The translations under genes were made by a program, and so were the position numbers. Below are positions 1 to 8,447 of a DNA stretch of 64,000 nt, in pieces. Within the stretch, counting starts at the first letter, position 1. Every line of letters begins with the position of its first letter. The notes under the pieces were generated by a model. That model was not told the origin of the DNA, did no database searches, and saw only the letters and a list, made by a program, of their open reading frames with translations. The stretch comes from Candidatus Ichthyocystis hellenicum. Lineage in GTDB: Bacteria > Pseudomonadota > Gammaproteobacteria > Burkholderiales > 2013Ark19i. The stretch spans positions 1,880,314-1,944,313 of the forward strand of contig NZ_LN906597.1 of assembly GCF_001460935.1 (NCBI RefSeq). The letters run 5' to 3'.

Positions 1-2
1 AA

Positions 3-167
3 GAAGAATTACAAATATTAGCTGATAATATTAAGTTAGATCACAATTATACACTAAGATATAGTAAGTGGTATATTAACAAAAGTAGAAGTAGAAATGC
101 CAAAATTAGATCCGGTAAGCATGACAAATGTACAATCGGGATTGATAGATACAAAATGGTAAAATAG
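3..167 (+). CDS. 3' end of an unrecognised gene, cut by the window edge
   Basis: An open frame runs from the window edge to TAG at 165-167 and gives 54 residues, rich in Lys, Arg, Asn and Ile, with a Trp (SKWYINKSRSR) and a basic end (IDRYKMVK). It shows none of the array-family motifs, so it probably belongs to a different gene to the left. No function can be read from so short a piece. It could also be chance open frame in AT-rich DNA, although 54 codons without a stop at this composition is somewhat unusual. Confidence 0.35.
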   Translation, partial: EELQILADNIKLDHNYTLRYSKWYINKSRSRNAKIRSGKHDKCTIGIDRYKMVK

Positions 168-222
168 AAACTAGTGATGAAAAATTTCATCAACATAATA
201 TTTATTTCACATCAAGTGAAAG

Positions 223-231
223 CCCCCCCCC
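223..231. repeat. C9 homopolymer tract in intergenic DNA
   Basis: Nine consecutive C residues are followed by CT-rich DNA (TCCTCCT) inside otherwise very AT-rich sequence. Such tracts are prone to slippage. Intergenic poly(G-C) tracts have been noted in some Anaplasmataceae genomes. Nothing here shows that this one controls a gene. Confidence 0.8.
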
Positions 232-373
232 TCCTCCTAAAACATTAGGAATGTAACCATCCCCTCATAATATATTTAATTAGGAACTAGTTCTACCAAT
301 AATTGAAATTGAGAAATGAAATTTTGAAGATTATTTTAATATATAAAAGTTAATCACTAGCAGTTAATTTGGT

Positions 374-400
374 AATCACATACATGTGATGTATGTGATT
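374..400. other. Perfect inverted repeat (hairpin or operator candidate)
   Basis: AATCACATAC (374-383) and GTATGTGATT (391-400) are exact reverse complements separated by 7 nt. The stem is 10 bp, AT-rich, and followed by TTGTCATC rather than a long T run, so an intrinsic terminator is uncertain. It lies between the left-edge frame and the first relic of the array and could be a protein-binding site. Confidence 0.55.
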
Positions 401-442
401 TTGTCATCATTGATACAATTTTTATAAAATCCTACCAAAATA

Positions 443-832
443 ACAAGTGCCTCAACTTCAAAAAATATAGAAAAAATAACACAAAGAGATTCAAGTACTA
501 TAAAAAAATAGACCTACCTGTAAAATTAATCATGTAAAAATAAATTCTGCTTTTGGTCTTATTATAATAACCCACACTACTCAATCAATGATTTTAGCAT
601 CTATTGTATATAGATTTGTTCTTAGGGGATATCATAAAGTTAACTTTCCTCCTACGTGGATAATTATGATTAACGGTGAAACTGCAAACAAAAACAAGCA
701 AAAAAACAATGTATATAATCAATCATAATCCAAGAAAATATAAAACCGCACAACAAATTATGTATTAAAACATGCAAATTATATAATTAAAAAATGGAAA
801 CTTAAAAACTATGATTAGCATAACCTTATATA
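443..832 (+). pseudogene. Decayed relic of an array-family gene, upstream of the first intact copy
   Basis: Three scattered matches in family order are seen. Bases 443-490 resemble the head segment TSKNIEQTIQ of the 47629 and 51421 genes and the SASTSKNYEE of the 8448 gene. Bases 663-705 resemble the family's C-terminal IMIIRN..KIETAD coding stretch. Bases 745-832 (CAACAAATTATG, then AAAAAATGGAAACT, then CTATGATTAGCATAA) resemble the last codons and 3' flank of the 8448 and 47629 genes. Stops and large deletions remove any open frame. The rest of 168-1015 shows no gene, and no family promoter was found ahead of this relic. Confidence 0.5.
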
Positions 833-936
833 ACTTAATTTGATAAATATTTATAATGGGTAACTATACGCAATTAATATATTAGTATGTAAAATTTATT
901 ATCAGCAACATCAGTAAGATAATTTTAAAAAATTTA

Positions 937-966
937 TTTTTACTAAAATAAAAATGAGTGTACAAT
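937..966 (+). promoter_or_regulatory. Family promoter of the 1016 gene
   Basis: TTTTTA, then 18 nt starting CTAA and ending GTG, then TACAAT (961-966). The start codon is 49 nt downstream, the longest leader in the array. An ATCAGCAACATCAG stretch just upstream is also shared with other copies. Confidence 0.7.
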
Positions 967-1015
967 GGGGTTCCATTTACAATGAAGTAATGAGTTGTTT
1001 TTTAGGTTATGATAA

Positions 1016-4000
1016 ATGTATCCATATAATTCAAGCAACGACTTCACCTTAAGTAGCATTGATATAAATAAAAAAATTAAAAATGATGTTGATGGCAGCA
1101 CAACTGAACAGTCATCTTGCAAAGATAATAAAGACTTTGGTTATTGCGTAGGTGTTGCGTCGCAATATGATCTATCCCAATATCATGATGAACTATTGCA
1201 AGAAGGTCATTATCAAGAAAAATTATTGCCTCCAGATATATTTAAATTGACTAAAAGTTTTGACACTAAAAAATCATCCACTTCTCATACTGCAAAATGT
1301 ACACCCATTAAAGATGAGCCACTATCAAAATCAACAAACCCAAATATACTGCCACCTAAACAAAGCATTAACAAAGAAAGTATAGTCAAAAAAAATATAA
1401 GTATAAATTTATATACCCGCAGTAATTTGTGGCATACAAAATATAATCAGAGAATAGTATATATTGATGCCATTAAGAGAATAGATATTGACAATAAAGA
1501 ATTATTTAAGAACAGTGTATTAGAAAAAATTGGTAAAATTATCGAAAAAAGATATTTACTAGGATCGTCCATTGATCTTTCTCAAACCTATTTAAATATA
1601 CGCAAGTATATATTAGATAAGATCTCTTTATTAATTAATGAGGATACCTCTGACTCGGAGATATTGATAACTCCTGGAATGTCCGTTTCAGATTTGAGAT
1701 CTAGTTGCATATTAAATACTAGTTTTTTCAAAAAACTAAGAGATGCCTGTGAAAAAATTGTAAAAGACATACAAGAAACTCCGGATGATTATTTAACACA
1801 TATACTTCAAAGCAACACTATTTTCAGTCTAATTGATTCAAATATGGCTAGTCCTTTAACTTCAACTAATACTGCTGTTATCCGTTTTTCTGAAAAAAAA
1901 AAATTTCTCCCAAAATTAAAAGAGTTAATTATGGATACGGTATCTAATTTAGATAGCAGTATTATTTGTGAAATTAAAAAGATAGATCAGAAAAATATTG
2001 TAAGTTCTTTATTTACAGACGCGCATGGTGTACTAGTATCAAAATCATTGATTAAAAATTTAAACTTATTATTTAAGTCCAATGAAAACAAATTTGCAAG
2101 TGGGAAGTTTGACGATAATTTGAGTTTTTTTAATAATTTACTTGAAAAAATAGGAAATCTAGTAAGAGCATCCTGCATATTTCATGAAGGAGTTTTTTTA
2201 CCAGATCAATCTACAGCAGAGCAGATATCTAAATACCTCCTCTCAGATATGTATGGTATATCTTCCAGATTTCATAAAAAGATAAAATTATCATCTAATA
2301 ATGTTGCTTTAGAGAGAAATTATAGAAAAGGTATAGCAATTAGCACCCTGACTAAAGAAAAAATACGAACACTCAAATTAAATCCAACAAGTATAATAAA
2401 TACTATGTCATCTAAATCAAAAGATATGAAAGCAGGAAAAATAGAGGCTAGTAATGACCATAGATATGAGGAAATTGCAACAACATCAATTATAAAAAAT
2501 ATTAATCAACCTACGCCATCTCTAATGATAAAAGAATTTGATCTAAGAATGTACCGTAGGACTAACTTATATTCTGCAGAAAATTCATCAAGCATATATG
2601 AAGAAGCCATTAAAAAAATAGATATTGATAGCAATAAAATGTTTATGAGTAGTGTAATGGAAGAAATAGGTGCTTATATCAAAATTAGGGGGCTTTCAGA
2701 GTCATCTATTAACATTTACCAAACGTATTCAAATGTTCGCAAATATATTTTAGAGAGAGTTTCTCCCTATATTAGAAATATTGTTACCGTTACAGATGTA
2801 TTAATAACTCCTGAAGTAACCCTTTCAGATTTAAGATCTAGTTGCATATCAAATAATGTTTTTTTTGAAAAATTGACGAAAAAATGCGACAAAATTGTAA
2901 GAAATATAAGTACTATTTCTGACGATTATTTCTCAAGCATTATTCAAAATTACATTTTTCTTGATTCAAGCGGACGTTTGAGAATTACCAATAGGAAGAA
3001 TAAATTATTATCTAAAGTAAAACTATTAATTATGGAAACAATATCAAATTTGAAAATTAATATTATTAATGAACTAAAAAAGTTTAAACAAAGCGAGGTT
3101 GTGAGTGGTTTATTTTCAAATATACATGGTGTACACATACCAAAATCCTTAATAAGGAACCTACACTTGTTTTTTAATCAGAACAAACTTCCCAACAATG
3201 ACCACATTGCTAATTTAGATTCGCTTAATGATTTGTTTACAAAGTTATTAAATAAAATAAAAACATCTCCTATGCTACATGAAGAAAAGTTATTTTTTCC
3301 AGGAAAATATACGACAGAACTAATGTCCAAATACTTACTATTGGATATCTATGAGATTCCATTTAAATTTCATACAAAACTTGAACTCCAGGAACATATC
3401 AGTAATAACGTAATAGAAACTAATCATGAGAAAGGCACTATATCTGATAATTATGATGAGACAGAATCTAAATTACTAGAAAAATCAATACTTATTCCAC
3501 AAAAAAAGTCAAAATGGAGCCCTAATCTTATAACATATTTAAATATATATGAACTAGCTATATCAATGATTGATATTGACAAAGGTAATTTTGAAAATTC
3601 TTTCATATATAAATTTAAGAACTACCCTCTCGTAAAAGAATACTTTAGTGAAAAATGGGAGACTACCATTGATTTTTCTACTACATATAATAATGTCAAA
3701 AATCATATTCTGGGAATTTTTTACCCCTTCTTAAAAAAAATTGAAGAAGAAGTAAGAATAAAACCTATTAATGGTATGACTATAGATGAATTAATATATG
3801 CTTATGTATCGAACGAAGATTTTTTTAACAGGTTACGTGAATTTTGCACTAAAGTCATTAGTAGTATTAAAAATTGCAGCTATAGTGCGTTAGATCTAAT
3901 GCAATGCCGCATACGCTTAGAAGCAGAAGAACCTAAAGTAGTAGAAATAACAAAGAAAAGAAAGATTGCATTTTGCAATGATATGGAAGATTTATTAATC

Positions 4001-4552
4001 AGAAACATTTTAAATCTTCCTGACATAATTGTAAAATCAATTAAATTAATACCTATCTCTAAATTCGTAGAAGGATCTTTTTCTATATTTTACTACATGT
4101 ATGTTGACAATGCATCGCTACTGAAAATTAAATCAGTGTTTAATAATGTACAAAAGAAAGTAGCCAATGATCATCTATTAAAAAAATTGGTAAATAAACT
4201 TTCCTTAGATAGAACAGATAAAACTAAAAAAGTAAGTAGTGTATATAAGATTATTGGTAGCCACATCATTTACAAAAAACTATCAACCTACAAGTATATA
4301 AGAAAGTTAGTAAAACGAGAATTACTTGCCATTAAATATGAAACAAATAACCCTATCATGGTTATCCGTAACAATAAAATTGAAATTGCAAATCAAGAAG
4401 TAAGGAACAAAATTTTTGATAAACTCGAGTTGGACCTCATTACAATAACTATAAGGTCATACAGAAGGTTATGCATTAAAATATACAAATCAAAAAATAG
4501 AACCGAAACTAAAAAACCATTTGTGAAAAACTATCTACCCGCAACTACATAA
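1016..4552 (+). CDS. Array-family protein, full length, three modules (copy 1)
   Basis: Unrecognised 1178-residue Lys/Asn/Ile-rich protein, used here as the family reference. The head (1-125) carries LPPDIFKL at 71-78. Module R1 (about 126-425) has IKKNISINLYTRS, AIKRIDID (152-159), TYLNIRKYIL, ITPGMSVSDLR (218-228), a CEKI segment and FHEGVFLP (389-396). Module R2 (about 504-790) repeats these as MIKEFDL, AIKKIDID (531-538), TYSNVRKYIL and LHEEKLFFPG. Module R3 (about 826-1105) is shorter and more diverged, with MIDIDKGNF, TTYNNVKNHI and NGMTIDEL. A basic tail follows. No signal peptide or membrane helix is apparent. ATG 1016 gives the family-typical MYPY start. In R2 the usual PGM is PEV. 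The head has no IKLYRC unit. Function is unknown; the fold is probably helical. Confidence 0.9.
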   Translation: MYPYNSSNDFTLSSIDINKKIKNDVDGSTTEQSSCKDNKDFGYCVGVASQYDLSQYHDELLQEGHYQEKLLPPDIFKLTKSFDTKKSSTSHTAKCTPIKDEPLSKSTNPNILPPKQSINKESIVKKNISINLYTRSNLWHTKYNQRIVYIDAIKRIDIDNKELFKNSVLEKIGKIIEKRYLLGSSIDLSQTYLNIRKYILDKISLLINEDTSDSEILITPGMSVSDLRSSCILNTSFFKKLRDACEKIVKDIQETPDDYLTHILQSNTIFSLIDSNMASPLTSTNTAVIRFSEKKKFLPKLKELIMDTVSNLDSSIICEIKKIDQKNIVSSLFTDAHGVLVSKSLIKNLNLLFKSNENKFASGKFDDNLSFFNNLLEKIGNLVRASCIFHEGVFLPDQSTAEQISKYLLSDMYGISSRFHKKIKLSSNNVALERNYRKGIAISTLTKEKIRTLKLNPTSIINTMSSKSKDMKAGKIEASNDHRYEEIATTSIIKNINQPTPSLMIKEFDLRMYRRTNLYSAENSSSIYEEAIKKIDIDSNKMFMSSVMEEIGAYIKIRGLSESSINIYQTYSNVRKYILERVSPYIRNIVTVTDVLITPEVTLSDLRSSCISNNVFFEKLTKKCDKIVRNISTISDDYFSSIIQNYIFLDSSGRLRITNRKNKLLSKVKLLIMETISNLKINIINELKKFKQSEVVSGLFSNIHGVHIPKSLIRNLHLFFNQNKLPNNDHIANLDSLNDLFTKLLNKIKTSPMLHEEKLFFPGKYTTELMSKYLLLDIYEIPFKFHTKLELQEHISNNVIETNHEKGTISDNYDETESKLLEKSILIPQKKSKWSPNLITYLNIYELAISMIDIDKGNFENSFIYKFKNYPLVKEYFSEKWETTIDFSTTYNNVKNHILGIFYPFLKKIEEEVRIKPINGMTIDELIYAYVSNEDFFNRLREFCTKVISSIKNCSYSALDLMQCRIRLEAEEPKVVEITKKRKIAFCNDMEDLLIRNILNLPDIIVKSIKLIPISKFVEGSFSIFYYMYVDNASLLKIKSVFNNVQKKVANDHLLKKLVNKLSLDRTDKTKKVSSVYKIIGSHIIYKKLSTYKYIRKLVKRELLAIKYETNNPIMVIRNNKIEIANQEVRNKIFDKLELDLITITIRSYRRLCIKIYKSKNRTETKKPFVKNYLPATT

Positions 4553-4658
4553 GAAAAATTACTATATATATTTAAATAAGGTAGAGCGCATAATTATTAG
4601 TAATTAGTATATTGTCATATCAAATTTTGACATCAATGGTATTATCTAGAATAATTTA

Positions 4659-4688
4659 TTTCTACTAAAATTCATATCTGTGTACAAT
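4659..4688 (+). promoter_or_regulatory. Family promoter of the 4730 gene
   Basis: TTTCTA, 18 nt, then TACAAT (4683-4688), 41 nt before ATG 4730. An in-frame ATG at 4697 lies only 8 nt after the -10, about where transcription should begin, so it is unlikely to be the start. Confidence 0.75.
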
Positions 4689-4729
4689 CGATATTAATGT
4701 TAAATAAATTATTCTTTAGGTTTTGCTAC

Positions 4730-7700
4730 ATGTGTACATATCATTCAAGAAACAATTTTACTGTGAAGGTTATTGATGAAAATAAAACCATTAAAGCGGA
4801 GAATGAAGACGATATTACCCATACATATTATCAAGACCAATACATAATTAAAAATCAAAAAGTTGATTATCGTGTGGACATTATCCCAAAAGATGTATTA
4901 GCAGGTTGTTATCTAGGTTTTCATATCTATAACGATATATGCCAAGATGATAATTATCAAGAAAGATTGTTACCTCCTGATATATTTAAAGTAACTAAAT
5001 CAGATGAACCTAGTTTATTATCTATTTCCAAAAGTTCTGATACAGAGCAGTCATCAATATCTTGTCCCATAAAACGCAAGTTCATAGAACACGGACCACT
5101 ATCAATCGCACTAAGCCCAAAAATAATAGACCTTAAGCAAAGAATAGGTAATGAAAATGAGATTAAAAAAAATATAAGCCTAAACTCATATACCCGCAGC
5201 AGTTTATGGCATACGAAAACTGACTCAATAATAGTATATAGATATGCCATTAAAAAAATAAACATTGACAGTAACAAATCATTTGAGAATTATGTATTAG
5301 AAAAAATGGCTCGAGCTATAAAAAAAAGGGGGGTAGATTTATTAAAATATTCTATTGACCTTTCTCCAACTTATTCTAATGTACGTAAATATACTCTGGA
5401 AAAGCTTTCCCTATTACTTAACGAGGATCTACTTGATGTAGATATATTAATAACTCCTGGCATGTCTGTTTCAGACTTAAGAAATAGTTGCATATCAAAT
5501 AAAATTTTTTTAAAAAAAACACGAGAGTATTGTAAAAAAATTACAGAAAATATACTATCAACTCCAGATAATTTTTTATCATGTATATTTCAACGTCATA
5601 TTGCTTTTAATCAAAAAAATAGTTTAGATTCAACTAATACTAAAATCAGATTCTCTCCACGAAAAGACAAATTTCTCCCAAAATTGAAGGAATTGATTGT
5701 AGATACAATATCTAATTTACCCAGAAGTATTATTTATGAAATTGAAAATTTAGACCAGAGCAATATCGTTAATGCCCTATTTTCAGATGTTCATGGCGCA
5801 CTAATTTCAAAATCGTCGATTAAAAATTTAAACTCATTTTTTAACCTCAATAAAAATAAATTTGTAAATATTAAATTTGATAATAATTTAAATTCACTAA
5901 ATGACTTACTTGATAAAATAGGAAATTTAGTGAGAACATCTTGCATATTTCATGAAGTAGTTTTTCTGCCAGGTGAATCTACGGTAGAACAACTATCCAA
6001 ATACCTATTGTCAGATATATATGGCATATCATCAAAGTTTCATAAAAAAATTAAATTATCTGCTCAAAATATACTTAAACATCAAGAATCAAGTGATTTT
6101 ATTTACTTAAAGAGCAATCATACAAAAAGTATCGCAATTAATACAACTGATAGAGAAGAACTGCAAATCCCAAAAGAATATCTTATATCATCTAGATTAA
6201 TAAATATAAAAATGAAAAAAATAGAAACCAATGATAATTATGAACATGTAATAAAAGAATTCAACTTAAACTCATACCGCAGAATCAACTTATTCTCCAT
6301 GGATATTAGATCAAACATATATGAAGATGCCATTAAAAAAATTGACATAGATAATGATTACCAATTTAAGAATCGTGCATTAGACGAACTAGGTACTTAT
6401 ATTATAAGTAGAGGTTTCACAAAATTACCTCTTAATCTTTCTCAAACTTACTCAAATGTAAGCAAATATATTTTGGATAAGATTTCACCTCACATAAATG
6501 ATATTATGATCACTACAGATGTATTAATAACTCCAGGTATATCATTGTTAGACATAAGATATAAATATATATCGAATATAGTTTTCTTCGATAAATTACA
6601 TAAAAAATGTGAAGAAATTGTAAAAAATATACACCCAATTCCTAATAATTACTTCCTAAGCATTATTCAAAGTATAATTAATTTTGGTTCTACTGAGCGC
6701 TTAGTAATTACACATAAGAAAAATAAATTATGCCAAGAAGTAAAATTACTAATTATAGAAACAATATCTAACTTGCCTAATAAAATTATTCATGAGCTTA
6801 AAAAACTTAAGCAAAGTGAGATAGTTAATGGACTATTTGCAAATATACATGGTGTATATTTGAGCAAATCCTTAATAAGAAATATACAGTTATTATTTAA
6901 TTCTAATAAACTCCCCAATAACGATCACATTGATAATTTAGAATTAATTAATAATTTGCTCACAAAATTATTCTGTCAAGTAAAAAGATCTACTATACTA
7001 CACGAAGGAAAAATATTTTTTCCAGGAGAATCTACGGCAAAACTATTATCTAAATACTTATTATTAGATATGTATTACATTCCATTTAAATTGCGCACAA
7101 AACTTAAACATCAGAAACATATCAATGATAGTATATTAGAGAGCAACTATAAAAAAAATTCTGTAACTAATATTAGAAACAAAATAGAATCATCTTTATC
7201 AAAAAATACAATACTCGTACCACAAAAAAAATCTAAATGGAATTATGATCTTATACCATCATTAAATATATATGAATTAGCTATATCAATGATTAATATT
7301 GACAAAGGAAATTTTGAGGATTATTTCATAGATAAAGTCAATCACTATTCTTTAATTAAGGAATACATTAGCAAAAAAGAAAAAATCAATATTGATCTCT
7401 CCACGACTTATTCTAGAATTAAAAACCATATCTCTAAAATATTTAAACCTTTCTTAAAAGAAATAGATAAAGAAACAAAAGAAAAGGTAAGACCTACTCC
7501 TGGCATGACTGTAGGTGAATTAAGATTAGCTTATATATTAAATGAAAAATTTTTTGATAAATTTCGTAAGTTTTGCAACGAAGTAATAAATAGCATCAGA
7601 AGTTCTTATGACAACACATTAACTGATATGATTCAATACCATGTATGTTTAGAAAAGGAAACAGACAAAGCGATAAGAATCGATAAAAAAACGAGAATTG

Positions 7701-8257
7701 CACTTAGAAAGGATATAACAAATCTACTTATTAGAAACATCTCAAATGCCCCAGAAATAATTCTGGGTACAATTAAGCTAATACCCAATTCTAAATTTGT
7801 AGATGAATGGTTTTCTAATTTACACGATATATATGTTGACAATGCATCGCTACTAAAAGCTAAATCAGTATTTAATACCGTACAAGAAAAAGTAATTAAA
7901 GACCCTCTATTGAGTGAATCAGTAGATAAAGTTTCCCTAAATATAATTAACAAAATAAAAAAAACAAAGAACATAAATACGATTATTAATAATCATATCA
8001 TTTGTAAAAAAACATCTATACACAATTACATAAGAAAACTAGTAAGGGAAGACCTACCTTCTCTTAAAGGTGAGCTAAGAAATACTATTATGATTATGCG
8101 TAATGATAAGATTGAAATAGCAGATCAAAAAATAAGGGATGAAATATTTGATAAACTTGGATCAAACATGATTAAAACTACCATAAAATCATACAAAAAA
8201 TTATGTCTTGAAAGATGCAAAGCACACAAATCAAAAATGGAAAATAAAAAATTATGA
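4730..8257 (+). CDS. Array-family protein, full length, three modules (copy 2)
   Basis: 1175 residues if ATG 4730 is used, which gives MCTYHSRNNF, matching the MYPY and MYLHHSSNNL starts of its neighbours. The layout follows the 1016 gene: LPPDIFKV at 81-88, R1 from about 145 (AIKKINID 173-180, ITPGMSVSDLR 241-251), R2 from about 508 (AIKKIDID 534-541) and R3 from about 827. In R1 the codons around an A7G6 run (about 5321-5333) add two residues (KKRGVDLLK, against KKRDLLK elsewhere), a likely indel hot spot. In R2 the cysteine before ISN is Tyr (YKYISN). The first FHEG motif reads FHEV. There is no IKLYRC unit in the head. Function is unknown. Confidence 0.9.
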   Translation: MCTYHSRNNFTVKVIDENKTIKAENEDDITHTYYQDQYIIKNQKVDYRVDIIPKDVLAGCYLGFHIYNDICQDDNYQERLLPPDIFKVTKSDEPSLLSISKSSDTEQSSISCPIKRKFIEHGPLSIALSPKIIDLKQRIGNENEIKKNISLNSYTRSSLWHTKTDSIIVYRYAIKKINIDSNKSFENYVLEKMARAIKKRGVDLLKYSIDLSPTYSNVRKYTLEKLSLLLNEDLLDVDILITPGMSVSDLRNSCISNKIFLKKTREYCKKITENILSTPDNFLSCIFQRHIAFNQKNSLDSTNTKIRFSPRKDKFLPKLKELIVDTISNLPRSIIYEIENLDQSNIVNALFSDVHGALISKSSIKNLNSFFNLNKNKFVNIKFDNNLNSLNDLLDKIGNLVRTSCIFHEVVFLPGESTVEQLSKYLLSDIYGISSKFHKKIKLSAQNILKHQESSDFIYLKSNHTKSIAINTTDREELQIPKEYLISSRLINIKMKKIETNDNYEHVIKEFNLNSYRRINLFSMDIRSNIYEDAIKKIDIDNDYQFKNRALDELGTYIISRGFTKLPLNLSQTYSNVSKYILDKISPHINDIMITTDVLITPGISLLDIRYKYISNIVFFDKLHKKCEEIVKNIHPIPNNYFLSIIQSIINFGSTERLVITHKKNKLCQEVKLLIIETISNLPNKIIHELKKLKQSEIVNGLFANIHGVYLSKSLIRNIQLLFNSNKLPNNDHIDNLELINNLLTKLFCQVKRSTILHEGKIFFPGESTAKLLSKYLLLDMYYIPFKLRTKLKHQKHINDSILESNYKKNSVTNIRNKIESSLSKNTILVPQKKSKWNYDLIPSLNIYELAISMINIDKGNFEDYFIDKVNHYSLIKEYISKKEKINIDLSTTYSRIKNHISKIFKPFLKEIDKETKEKVRPTPGMTVGELRLAYILNEKFFDKFRKFCNEVINSIRSSYDNTLTDMIQYHVCLEKETDKAIRIDKKTRIALRKDITNLLIRNISNAPEIILGTIKLIPNSKFVDEWFSNLHDIYVDNASLLKAKSVFNTVQEKVIKDPLLSESVDKVSLNIINKIKKTKNINTIINNHIICKKTSIHNYIRKLVREDLPSLKGELRNTIMIMRNDKIEIADQKIRDEIFDKLGSNMIKTTIKSYKKLCLERCKAHKSKMENKKL

Positions 8258-8287
8258 CTATAATAATTTTATATTTTTAAATAAAAA

Positions 8288-8317
8288 TTTATGTTATATA
8301 ACTTTATGTTATATAAC
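8288..8317 (+). repeat. Two tandem copies of a 15-bp unit in the spacer
   Basis: TTTATGTTATATAAC occurs twice back to back (8288-8302 and 8303-8317). The related ATATAACTACTAGC stretch is single in other spacers of the array, so this looks like a local duplication of the shared 3' flank. Confidence 0.75.
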
Positions 8318-8380
8318 TATTAGCAATGAATATGTTATGTTTGTTATTTTTAATAGGCCACACAATCTAGAAATATTTAT

Positions 8381-8410
8381 TGCACACTAAAATAAATATT
8401 GGTGTACAAT
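8381..8410 (+). promoter_or_regulatory. Family promoter of the 8448 gene
   Basis: TGCACA, 18 nt starting CTAA, then TACAAT (8405-8410), 37 nt before ATG 8448. The -35-like hexamer is the most diverged of the set. Confidence 0.65.
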
Positions 8411-8447
8411 GAGTAATATTTCAAGATAGACTGTGCTTTATTATTTT

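Noticed and set aside
8208-8390. Plus-strand 60-codon frame overlapping the end of the 4730 gene
   Set aside because: It consists of an out-of-frame gene end plus spacer, including the 15-bp duplication, and runs up to the next promoter; no family or start signal supports it.
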